DNA of 64,000 nt. Source: CAVWCQ01 sp963753545 (GTDB lineage: Bacteria; Chloroflexota; Anaerolineae; Aggregatilineales; Aggregatilineaceae). The DNA is taken from positions 3,472,001 to 3,536,000 of the forward strand of contig CAVWCQ010000008.1 in the NCBI GenBank assembly GCA_963753545.1. The letters run 5' to 3'. Below, in pieces: positions 52,575 through 60,797 of the stretch. The first letter of the stretch is position 1, and every line of letters begins with the position of its first letter. Made by a program: the position numbers and the translations under genes. The notes beneath the pieces are model-generated. The model was not told the origin of the DNA, did no database searches, and worked only from the letters and a program-made list of their open reading frames with translations.

Positions 52575-55182
52575 TTACCCCTGCTCCGAAACAACGCTGT
52601 CCGCTTGGATGGGAACGCCATCGGCAGATACCAGCGCTGCATTCAAGACATCCACCACATCGTCTACAAAGACGAACTGCATGGAATTGCGTACTTCTTC
52701 GGGCACATCATCCAGATCATGTTCGTTCCGATGTGGCAAAATCACGGTATCCAGTCCGACCCGGTGAGCCGCCAATACCTTGTCTTTAATTCCCCCCACC
52801 GGAAGCACCTGTCCACGCAGCGTAATTTCGCCGGTCATGGCAACATTACTGCGGACAGGTCGCCCGGTGAATAGCGACGCGAGCGCGGTTGCCATAGTCA
52901 CCCCAGCCGAAGGGCCATCTTTCGGCACAGCGCCCGCCGGGACATGCAGGTGAACATCCCGGTGTTCAAAGTAATCGTCTGGCAAACCCAGATCGCGCGC
53001 CTTGGAACGCACATAGCTAAACGCGGCGCGGGCACTCTCCTGCATCACCTGGCCTAACTGCCCGGTGTATTGGAAGCCCTTGCTGCCCGGCATCTGGGCT
53101 GCCTCGACAAACAGGACATCCCCCCCATAAATCGTTACCGACAGTCCAATCGAAACGCCGGGGGTATTAGTCGTGCGCTCTTCGATTTCGGTCTGGTAGC
53201 CGAAGCGCGGGTATTCGAGCAGTTCAAGAATCTCCGCTTTTTCGATCACCTGCGGGCCAGACTTGCCTTCAGCAATCCGGGTTACCAGTTTACGCGCCAC
53301 CCGCCCAATTTCTCGTTCCAGGTTACGGACACCCGCTTCGCGGGTGTAGTTCCGAACAATCTCCAGAAGGGCCTCGTCCGTAAAGGACAATTCTTCCGAA
53401 CGAAGACCGTTTTCGCGAATCTGGCGCGGTACAAGATACTGCTGGGCGATCTGGACCTTTTCGTGCTCAGTATAGCCGCTGAGCGTGATCAGTTCCATAC
53501 GATCCAGAAGTGGATCAGGGATCGTTTCCAGCGTATTGGCTGTCGTGATGAACATCACTTCCGACAGATCGAAGGGCACATCAATGTAATGATCGCGGAA
53601 TTCGAAGTTTTGTTCCGGGTCCAACACTTCCAATAACGCGGATGCCGGATCCCCCGGAAGTCCCGCCCCAGCTTATCCACTTCGTCCAGCATAATCACAG
53701 GGTTACGGCTCTGCACGCGGCGAAGAATCTGGATGATCCGCCCCGGCATTGCCCCAATATAGGTCCGTCGGAAGCCGCGAATTTCGGCTTCGTCACGAAT
53801 ACCGCCCAGGCTCATCCGGGTAAAACGGCGGCCCATCGCGCGGGCAATCGAGCTGCCCAGCGATGTTTTACCGACCCCTGGCGGCCCCACAAAACACAAA
53901 ATGGCTCCCTGGCGTTCCCGGCGAACGAGATCGCGGTACTCGTCGGCTTCCAATTCCCCGGCCCGTTCCAGGCGCAGCTTGCGGACTGCCAGGTATTCGA
54001 GGATACGCTCTTTGATATCTTCCAGGCCGTAGTGATCTTCTTCAAGCACCTGTCTGGCATGGCTGATATCGAGATTATCCTCGCTTCGACTGTCCCAGGG
54101 CAAATTTACCATCCAATCGAGATAGGTGCGAATCACCCCATATTCGGCGGCGGCAGTTGGCAGCCGGGATAGACGATCCAGTTCGCGGCGGGCCTCGCGC
54201 TCCGCCTCTTCCGGCATACGCGTCTGCTCGAATCTTCCGCCGGAATTCCTCGATTTCAACGGTCTGCTCATCCCCCTCGCCCAGTTCGCGCTGGATGGCT
54301 TTTAGTTGTTCGCGCAAAAAATATTCGCGCTGCATTTTTTCCATCTCAGACTGGGCTTCGGATCTGGATCTTGCGGCCCAATTCGAGAACTTCCAGTTCC
54401 TTATTCAAAATCGCCATCAGCGTGCGGAGCTTTTCCAACACCGAATCCAGGCGTAGCAGATTTTGTTGATCTTCCAGGTTAAGCCGGATATAAGTTGCCA
54501 GCGCGTAGACCAGTTGCAGAGGATCGTCCACATTGAGCGCGGCATTAATCAGTTCGCCTGGAATGCTGGGCACGAGTTCCGCCATGCGGCTGAACTGCTC
54601 GACCACATTACGCATCAGGGCTTCGACTTCAATCGAGTCTTCGACCGTCTCTGGCGCAGGGCTGACGCGCGCGTGCAGATAAGGTTCGGTATTGGTGTAC
54701 TCGTCGATCTTGATGCGGGCCATGCCCTGCACCAGCAGGCGGATGGTTCCATCTGGGGCGCGGAACAGGCGGTGGATTTGCGCCACCGTACCATAGTCGT
54801 AAATGTCATCCGGTCCCGGTGTTTCCAGGTCAGGATTGCGTGACGCGACCAGGCCAACCAGCCGGTCTCCCGTCACAACCTCATCAACCAGTTTAATGGA
54901 GCGCGGCTGCCCGACAGTAAGCGGGATTGTCGTCTGAGGGTAAACGACCAGCCCTCGCAGCGGCAGGATAGGTAGTTCATCGGGCGGCTCAAAACCAGGT
55001 TCCGGAGCGATCCCTTCTGCCAGCCCGGCCCCGGACTGATCCACGCCGAGATCGTCAGTCACGTCTACTGCACGCGCTTCATCAGCATGTTTGGCTGTTT
55101 CTATCGGGCGCTCATCTTGTAAGTCAAACTCGGGCGGAACACTCTGCTTCTTCGCACGGGTTCTTTTTTTAGGGTCGGTCAT
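52575..55182 (-). CDS. lon: ATP-dependent Lon protease, three frameshifts
   Basis: Lon is a cytoplasmic AAA+ protease that degrades misfolded and regulatory proteins. The N-terminal domain (from ATG 55182; PILPLRGLVVYPQTTIPLTV) breaks near 54357. The coiled-coil region (EKMQREYFLREQLKAIQREL) breaks again near 54232. The AAA+ part has Walker A GPPGVGKTS and Walker B PVIMLDEVDKLG, then breaks in the run of five C at 53651-53655. The protease domain has catalytic Ser in DGPSAGVTMA and Lys in GGIKDKVLAA. Each break needs one base, and the repaired protein has about 868 residues, normal for Lon. Three independent breaks in a conserved gene point to sequencing error. hsp20 lies just upstream. Confidence 0.93.
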
Positions 55183-55214
55183 GGTTGCTTTCTTTTTTTG
55201 ATGTTACCAGCAAA

Positions 55215-55655
55215 TTACTCTGGATCAGTTAGTTCTTCGTCTTCCTCAACATCGACTTTTACAATCTGAACCTTTTGGGCACGAGCGCGAGGCAGTTCAA
55301 CGCGCAAAAATCCATCTCGATAATTAGCCGTTACTTCGTCGCGCACGACGGGCCAGGGCAAAAGTACCTCGGCTCTAAAGTCGCCAAAGCGGATCTCTAA
55401 CTGATAATAGGCGCAGTCAGCGGGAGCCATTCTCCGCCGGACACCGCTGATGATCAGATTTTGCCCCTGAAGCGTGACATTAAAATCGCTGTCGCGCATG
55501 CCAGCAACTTCGACCATAACAATCAGTCGGTCGTCCAGTTCATAAACATCAGTTGGGGGGTGCCAGATCGTCGCATGGTGAACGACAACCCACTTCCGCA
55601 GCATTCCGCCTGATTTTGCTTCCAAATCGGTGTGATCTTCCGGCTTATCTGGCAT
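55215..55655 (-). CDS. Hsp20/alpha-crystallin family small heat-shock protein
   Basis: A 146-residue small chaperone that holds unfolding proteins. The alpha-crystallin domain (about 38-130) includes PPTDVYELDDRLIVMVEVAG, LQGQNLIISGVRR and GDFRAEVLLPWPV, then a conserved NYRDGFLRVELPRA. An acidic C-terminal tail follows. I chose the ATG at 55655 (MPDKPEDH); a longer frame to 55715 begins with promoter-like sequence. It lies 32 bases before lon on the same strand, so the two stress genes probably form an operon. Confidence 0.9.
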   Translation of the reverse strand: MPDKPEDHTDLEAKSGGMLRKWVVVHHATIWHPPTDVYELDDRLIVMVEVAGMRDSDFNVTLQGQNLIISGVRRRMAPADCAYYQLEIRFGDFRAEVLLPWPVVRDEVTANYRDGFLRVELPRARAQKVQIVKVDVEEDEELTDPE

Positions 55656-55683
55656 ACGTGACCCGCTTTTGAGGCTCAGTATA

Positions 55684-55706
55684 TGTGCTGAGTTAATAAT
55701 AGCACA
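55684..55706. promoter_or_regulatory. Inverted repeat upstream of hsp20
   Basis: TGTGCT and AGCACA flank 11 bases. On the minus strand a TATACT (-10-like) follows at about 55678-55683, and the upstream arm sits at -35 distance. The site is not the CIRCE consensus, but its place suggests an operator for heat-shock control of hsp20-lon. Confidence 0.4.
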
Positions 55707-55845
55707 GACCGACAACCTTGCTCAATAAGAGGCGTGATAGAACTGATGCCGCTTAACCCGGCCTTCGCTACAATAATCGTACAGGTCTTTCTCTTTTGCT
55801 TTTCTCTGCGTTGAAACTACTTTTTTTATTCTTCTAGGAGGAGCT

Positions 55846-56817
55846 ATGAAATACCGGACATTTGGGCGTACAGGCTGGAAAGTCAGCGAGATCGGCTATG
55901 GTATGTGGGGTGTAGCGGGCTGGACGGGCTCCGAAGACCAGGAATCGATGGAATCGCTGCATCGCGCTGTTGAACTCGGCTGCAATTTCTTCGATACCGC
56001 CTATGCCTATGGGCGCGGGCACAGCGAAAAACTGCTCGGACAACTGGTCCGGGCCTATCCAAACCAAAAGCTTTATGTTGCTTCAAAAATTCCGCCTAAA
56101 AACGCAATCTGGCCTTCCCGCCGGGAATTTAAACTCGAAGATGTTTTCCCACCAGAGCATATTGTGAAATATACGGAGAGAAGCCTCCAGAACCTGGGCG
56201 TCGACTGTATCGATCTGATGCAGTTTCACGTTTGGGAAGATAGCTGGGCACAGGATGACCGCTGGCAGCGGGCCGTCGAAGACCTCAAAACACAGGGCAA
56301 AATTCTGGCGATGGGTGTCAGCATCAACCGCTGGGAACCGGAGAACGCGATCCAGACGCTGCGCACGGGAGCCATCGACGCCGTGCAGGTCATCTACAAT
56401 ATCTTCGACCAAAACCCGGAAGATCGGTTGTTCCCTGTCTGTCGCGAATTGAACATTGGCGTGATTGCCCGCGTGCCCTTTGACGAAGGAACGCTGACCG
56501 GGACACTCACCAAAGAGTCTCGCTGGTCCGAAGGAGACTGGCGTAACAGCTACTTTGTGCCAGAAAACCTCAATGCCTCAGTCGATCACGCCGAAGCGCT
56601 GCGCCCGCTCATCCCGCATGGCATGACCATGCCGGAGATGGCCCTGCGCTTCATTCTGTCGAACCCCGACGTCAGCACGACCATTCCCGGCATGCGCAAG
56701 CTCAAGCATGTCGATTCCAATATCGCGGCGAGCGACGGCAAGGGACTCCCAGCAGAACTCCTCGAACAACTGCGCGCGCACCGTTGGGATCGCACCCCGA
56801 CCGAGTGGTCGCAGTAG
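55846..56817 (+). CDS. Aldo/keto reductase
   Basis: A 323-residue NADPH-dependent oxidoreductase with the TIM-barrel pattern: catalytic Asp/Tyr in FFDTAYAYGRGHSEKLLG (about 46-63), Lys in YVASKIPP, and His in LMQFHVWED. It has NIFDQNP and a C-terminal TIPGMRKLKHVDSNIAAS that binds the cofactor. The start ATG is preceded by an excellent AGGAGGAG. Substrate is not predictable; many relatives reduce small carbonyls or act on sugars. It ends before a strong terminator, so it is probably monocistronic. Confidence 0.92.
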   Translation: MKYRTFGRTGWKVSEIGYGMWGVAGWTGSEDQESMESLHRAVELGCNFFDTAYAYGRGHSEKLLGQLVRAYPNQKLYVASKIPPKNAIWPSRREFKLEDVFPPEHIVKYTERSLQNLGVDCIDLMQFHVWEDSWAQDDRWQRAVEDLKTQGKILAMGVSINRWEPENAIQTLRTGAIDAVQVIYNIFDQNPEDRLFPVCRELNIGVIARVPFDEGTLTGTLTKESRWSEGDWRNSYFVPENLNASVDHAEALRPLIPHGMTMPEMALRFILSNPDVSTTIPGMRKLKHVDSNIAASDGKGLPAELLEQLRAHRWDRTPTEWSQ

Positions 56818-56841
56818 CCCCGTTTGACAGGTTCCGCCTCT

Positions 56842-56881
56842 GGTGGTAGAGATGTGCAGTCTTGTCTCTACCACCTTTTTT
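56842..56881 (+). terminator. Rho-independent terminator of aldo/keto reductase gene
   Basis: GGTGGTAGAGA pairs with TCTCTACCACC around a 12-base loop and is followed by six T. Confidence 0.85.
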
Positions 56882-56902
56882 GCATTTCTCTGCTTTTCCT
56901 TT

Positions 56903-56925
56903 GCGTTCTCCGCGCTCTCCGCGGT
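56903..56925. repeat. Intergenic repeat, copy 2
   Basis: This 23-base block is identical to 49731-49753 and again lies in a T/C-rich stretch just before a gene with AAGGAG. It begins 22 bases after the end of the terminator's T run. Its function is unknown. Confidence 0.7.
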
Positions 56926-56954
56926 GAAATTGCTTTTTTAAGGAGTTAAAACGC

Positions 56955-58814
56955 ATGCTTGATCTTCCCTGTGACGCGGTTGAAAAATCAGCCCGGCGAT
57001 CTGCCTTGTTGCGCCAGTGTGAGCGGCTTGAACGCCGCCTGAGTGCCCTGGCCCGCCTGAGCAACCAGTACGCCTGGATCCGGCTGGCGATTTTCCTGAG
57101 CGGAGTCGCCTTGACGAGTGCGGCGTTTGTCTTGGGTAACTGGTGGCTCGGTTTGACTGTCCTGGTCCTGTCGCTGGTTGTCTTCGATATTGCCGCGCGC
57201 CTCCACCGACGGGTTAAATCCAGCGCCGAGTCGCACCGCGTCTGGCTGAAGATCAAGCAGGAGCACATCGCCCGCATGAACCTGGATTGGGAGCACATTC
57301 CGCCCGCCCTGTTCCAGCCGGAGCGCCCGTTAGAACTCGACCTCGATCTGGTCGGGGAACGCTCTCTGCACCGCCTCTGCGATACGGCAACCTCCCGCGA
57401 AGGCAGCACCCGGCTGCGGGATTGGCTGTCTGCTGGCACTCCCGATCTGGCCCGGATTGAACAACGGCAGTCGTTGGTACGCGAACTGATCTCAATGCCT
57501 GTCTTCCGTGACAAACTCCGCCTGCATGCACTGTTATCATCGCGCAGTTCAAGCCGCCGCTGGGATGGGGGCCGGCTGATGAAGTGGCTCGCCCAGTTTG
57601 AGCCGCCGCTGGGGCTGCGCACCCGCTTGTGGATTCTGACCGCGCTTGCCATCATTGACGCCGTGCTGTTCCTGGCGACTCAGTTCGTTGGTCTCCCGCC
57701 GTTTTGGGGATTCCCGTTTGTGCTCTATGCCGGGATCTACCTTTGGACGGTGCAGCAAATGGGCGATCCGTTCAATCTTGCCCTGTCGCTCAGCGATCCA
57801 CTCAATGATCTGCATGCGGTTTTCCGCCATCTCGAAACGTACCCGTACACCGCCAAACCAGGACTGCGCAGCCTGTGTGCCCTGTTCCTGCGCACCGATC
57901 AACGCCCGTCCGCGCTGCTCCGCCGTTTGTCGCGGGTGGTGTCCGCCGCCAGTCTGCGCCGCAACCCGCTGCTCTGGACCATGTTTAGCAGCGTGCTGCC
58001 CTGGGATGTCTACGTGATGCACGCCCTGAACAAGCGCCGCGCCGAACTGTCTGATCTGCTGCCGCGCTGGCTGGACGTTTGGTTTGAGCTGGAGGCGCTG
58101 GCTTCCCTGGCGAGCGCTGCCTATCTGAACCCGGATACCACCTTCCCGCGCCTGCATACAGTGGATGATCAGCCGATCCTGACCGCCAGCGGACTCGGCC
58201 ATCCCCTGATCCCCAACGCGAGCCGCGTCTGCAACGATTTTACGCTGTTTCACCTGGGCGAAATTGCGCTGATCACCGGCTCGAATATGTCCGGCAAAAG
58301 CACGTTCCTGCGCACGCTGGGCGTTAATTTATGCCTTGCCTATGCCGGAGGGACAGTTTATGCCCGCCAGCTCGACAGTGCGGCCTTCCGCCTGTTTTCC
58401 TGCATCCGTGTGACGGATTCCGTGACAGACGGCATCTCCTATTTTTATGCCGAGGTGAAGTGCCTGAAAGCCATGCTCGTTGCTTTGGAAGAAGATCACC
58501 CGTTCCCGCTGTTTTTCCTGGTCGATGAAATCTTCCGGGGCACGAACAACCGCGAACGACTGATCGGAAGCCGCTCCTATATCCGGGCGCTGGTGGGTAA
58601 AGACGGGGCAGGAGTGCTCTCCACCCATGATCTCGAACTGGTCAAACTGGCCGGCGAAATGCCGCAGATCAAAAATTATCACTTTGCCGAAACCATCAGT
58701 GGGACTGAAATGTCCTTCGACTACACGCTGCGTTCCGGCCCGTGCCCGACCACCAACGCGCTGAAAATTATGCAGATGCAGGGCCTCCCCGTTGATCTAG
58801 GCATCAGTGAATGA
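56955..58814 (+). CDS. MutS-family ATPase with N-terminal membrane helices
   Basis: A 619-residue protein with two hydrophobic helices near residues 40-85 (IFLSGVALTSAAFVLGNWWL), a further pair near 230-270, and MutS core (III) and ATPase (V) regions. The ATPase has Walker A GSNMSGKST (442-450), a FSCIRVTDSVTDGISYFYAE segment and Walker B (FFLVDEIFRGTNNRER), all conserved. It lacks the mismatch-recognition domain I, so it is not MutS1 and unlikely to repair mismatches directly. Similar MutS-related proteins with membrane segments occur in several phyla. It is followed by a second, shorter MutS-like gene, and the two may form a heterodimer. Confidence 0.82.
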   Translation: MLDLPCDAVEKSARRSALLRQCERLERRLSALARLSNQYAWIRLAIFLSGVALTSAAFVLGNWWLGLTVLVLSLVVFDIAARLHRRVKSSAESHRVWLKIKQEHIARMNLDWEHIPPALFQPERPLELDLDLVGERSLHRLCDTATSREGSTRLRDWLSAGTPDLARIEQRQSLVRELISMPVFRDKLRLHALLSSRSSSRRWDGGRLMKWLAQFEPPLGLRTRLWILTALAIIDAVLFLATQFVGLPPFWGFPFVLYAGIYLWTVQQMGDPFNLALSLSDPLNDLHAVFRHLETYPYTAKPGLRSLCALFLRTDQRPSALLRRLSRVVSAASLRRNPLLWTMFSSVLPWDVYVMHALNKRRAELSDLLPRWLDVWFELEALASLASAAYLNPDTTFPRLHTVDDQPILTASGLGHPLIPNASRVCNDFTLFHLGEIALITGSNMSGKSTFLRTLGVNLCLAYAGGTVYARQLDSAAFRLFSCIRVTDSVTDGISYFYAEVKCLKAMLVALEEDHPFPLFFLVDEIFRGTNNRERLIGSRSYIRALVGKDGAGVLSTHDLELVKLAGEMPQIKNYHFAETISGTEMSFDYTLRSGPCPTTNALKIMQMQGLPVDLGISE

Positions 58815-58926
58815 ACAGCCTACAATAGAGTCTAGAGTATGCTTGCGAAGGGGCGCGTGTGGAGGTAGCTAGCCGCGCCCGCTTGTTTGTAACCGTTCAG
58901 TTATTGGATAAAGGCACGTCGAATTT

Positions 58927-60645
58927 ATGCCCGCAAAGTTAGGGGACATCAGCCTCTTGTGGCCCCCCCAGCATCAGCGTTCTGCCCAGCTTTCTGTGCG
59001 CCTTGATGCCGATGCGATCAGCAGTCTTGATATCCAGGCAACAATTGCCGCATTGACCCTTGCCCAGCATGCCGCGCGCGATGTCGAGGACATCTTTCTG
59101 AGCCTGAGCAGCGATCCGGCTGTGATCTGCTACCGCCAGGATGTACTCAGTGATCTGCTCGAATTTTCTGAGTTGGCGGAACGGCTGGAACAGTTTATTC
59201 CCGTGTTGGGTGCGTTGAATCAGTACGCTTATGCACCCGCTCCCAATCAAACCCCGCTGCACGAAGTCGTATGGCGCGCTGGACAGCTTGAAATGTACGT
59301 GGAGTGCGTTACGGGTTTAGGGGCCATTTTTGAAGAGGTGGGGCAGCAGGTACGGTCTGCCGGGCTGCGTTCCCTGCGCGATCTGATCGCTGGGATTCAA
59401 CGCGAACCAACCTTTGCCAAACTGGTGGCCGATCTGCCCGATATGCTGGCCCGCATTCGTAACATTTCGAGCATCACCATTGGCGTGAATCTCGATGATC
59501 AACTGCGCCCGGTCGAAGCAACCCTGCTGTCGATTAATAAAAAACGGTTTAAGGGACCTGCTCTCTCCTTCTTGACAACGCTTTTTGGGCGAGGCGAGGG
59601 GGAACAGTGGGAAGGAATTGCGCCCCTTCACTCGGTTCCGGCGGCTTCATCCCAACTCAGTGCCAGTGGCTATGACCTGGAAAATCCGATGATGTACCCT
59701 CTTTTTCGCGATCTGGCCCAGGTACTCAAACAGGTCAGCCGCCCGGTAGCCGCCGCATTGGCTCGTTATACACGGGTCAATATCCAGTTTTTGGGTAATT
59801 TGCGGCGCGAAATTACGTTTTACATCGGCGCAGTTCGCCTGATTGGCCATATCCTTTCCAGCGGCCTTACCATGTGCAAGCCAGAATTGGCCCCAGTCGA
59901 AGATCGCGTTTTTGAACTCGAAAGCAGCTACAACCTGAATCTGGCTGTGCGGATGCTGGCACGGGGAAGTACAGATCTCAGCAGTGCCGTGATCACCAAC
60001 GACATTCATTTTGGATCAGAAGGGCGAATTTTCATCCTGACCGGGCCGAATCAGGGCGGGAAAACCACCTACACCCAGGCGATTGGCCTGGCGCAGGTGT
60101 TGGCCCAGGCAGGGCTGTACGTGCCGGGAACCCATGCGCGCATCAGCCCAGTCGATGGCATTTACACGCATTTCCCGGTTGAAGAACGCCCATCCCTCGA
60201 AGCCGGGCGGCTGGGTGAAGAAGCCAAGCGCCTCAGCGATATTTTCACCCGCGCTACCCGCCACAGCCTGATTCTGCTTAACGAGTCGCTGTCGAGCACC
60301 AGTTTCGGCGAAAGTTTATACCTGGCCCGCGATATCGTCCGTGCTTTACAGCGCTTGGGAGCGCGCACCGTGTACGCTACCCATCTGCACGAATTGGCGG
60401 CGGATACCGATGTGCTGAACAGCGAAGCCCCAGACGGCAACAAAGCCGTCAGCCTCGTGTCACTCGTCCACGAAAATGGGGACCAGAGCCAGGAAACAAT
60501 CAGCACCCGTACCTATAAAATTGTCCCCGGCCCGCCGATGGGACGCAGCTTCGCGACAGAAATCGCCTCGCGCTATGGCATCAGTTACGACCAACTGCTG
60601 CGCAAGCTCCAGGCGCGCGGAGCCGTCGATTCCGATACGCCCTGA
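58927..60645 (+). CDS. MutS-family ATPase (MutS core and ATPase domains only)
   Basis: A 572-residue MutS-related protein without domain I. The helical core (about 1-330) includes AALTLAQHAARDVEDIFLSL. The ATPase domain has Walker A GPNQGGKTT (373-381), then a FTRATRHSLILLNESLSSTS region in which Walker B ends in Asn-Glu rather than Asp-Glu, and TVYATHLHELA. The Asn in place of the usual Asp is unusual and might slow hydrolysis. It follows the membrane MutS-like gene by 112 bases that hold a GC-rich hairpin (GGGGCGCG/CGCGCCC). The pairing suggests a heteromeric ATPase of unknown role. Confidence 0.82.
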   Translation: MPAKLGDISLLWPPQHQRSAQLSVRLDADAISSLDIQATIAALTLAQHAARDVEDIFLSLSSDPAVICYRQDVLSDLLEFSELAERLEQFIPVLGALNQYAYAPAPNQTPLHEVVWRAGQLEMYVECVTGLGAIFEEVGQQVRSAGLRSLRDLIAGIQREPTFAKLVADLPDMLARIRNISSITIGVNLDDQLRPVEATLLSINKKRFKGPALSFLTTLFGRGEGEQWEGIAPLHSVPAASSQLSASGYDLENPMMYPLFRDLAQVLKQVSRPVAAALARYTRVNIQFLGNLRREITFYIGAVRLIGHILSSGLTMCKPELAPVEDRVFELESSYNLNLAVRMLARGSTDLSSAVITNDIHFGSEGRIFILTGPNQGGKTTYTQAIGLAQVLAQAGLYVPGTHARISPVDGIYTHFPVEERPSLEAGRLGEEAKRLSDIFTRATRHSLILLNESLSSTSFGESLYLARDIVRALQRLGARTVYATHLHELAADTDVLNSEAPDGNKAVSLVSLVHENGDQSQETISTRTYKIVPGPPMGRSFATEIASRYGISYDQLLRKLQARGAVDSDTP

Positions 60646-60665
60646 TAGAATTGGCAACTTTTTAG

Positions 60666-60693
60666 TTGCATACGCAACAATTCGTCATATAAT
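60666..60693 (+). promoter_or_regulatory. Promoter of pullulanase gene
   Basis: TTGCAT (60666-60671) and TATAAT (60688-60693) are 16 bases apart. The -35 element lies within an inverted repeat GTTGC-ATAC-GCAAC (60665-60678), a possible operator. Downstream, AAAGGAG precedes a 5-codon frame (MGSAC) at 60735-60752 in the leader. Confidence 0.6.
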
Positions 60694-60797
60694 GACATAT
60701 AAACGGATATGCAGAAAGGAGACACTAGTTTTTCATGGGTTCTGCTTGTTAAATGCGTTTGGTAGTTTTTAGCTTGAATTCCTAAGGAGTTCTCTGC

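Noticed and set aside
52575..55182. Lon as several separate small genes or a true pseudogene
   Set aside because: The pieces join into one full-length Lon when single bases are corrected, and all catalytic motifs are intact.
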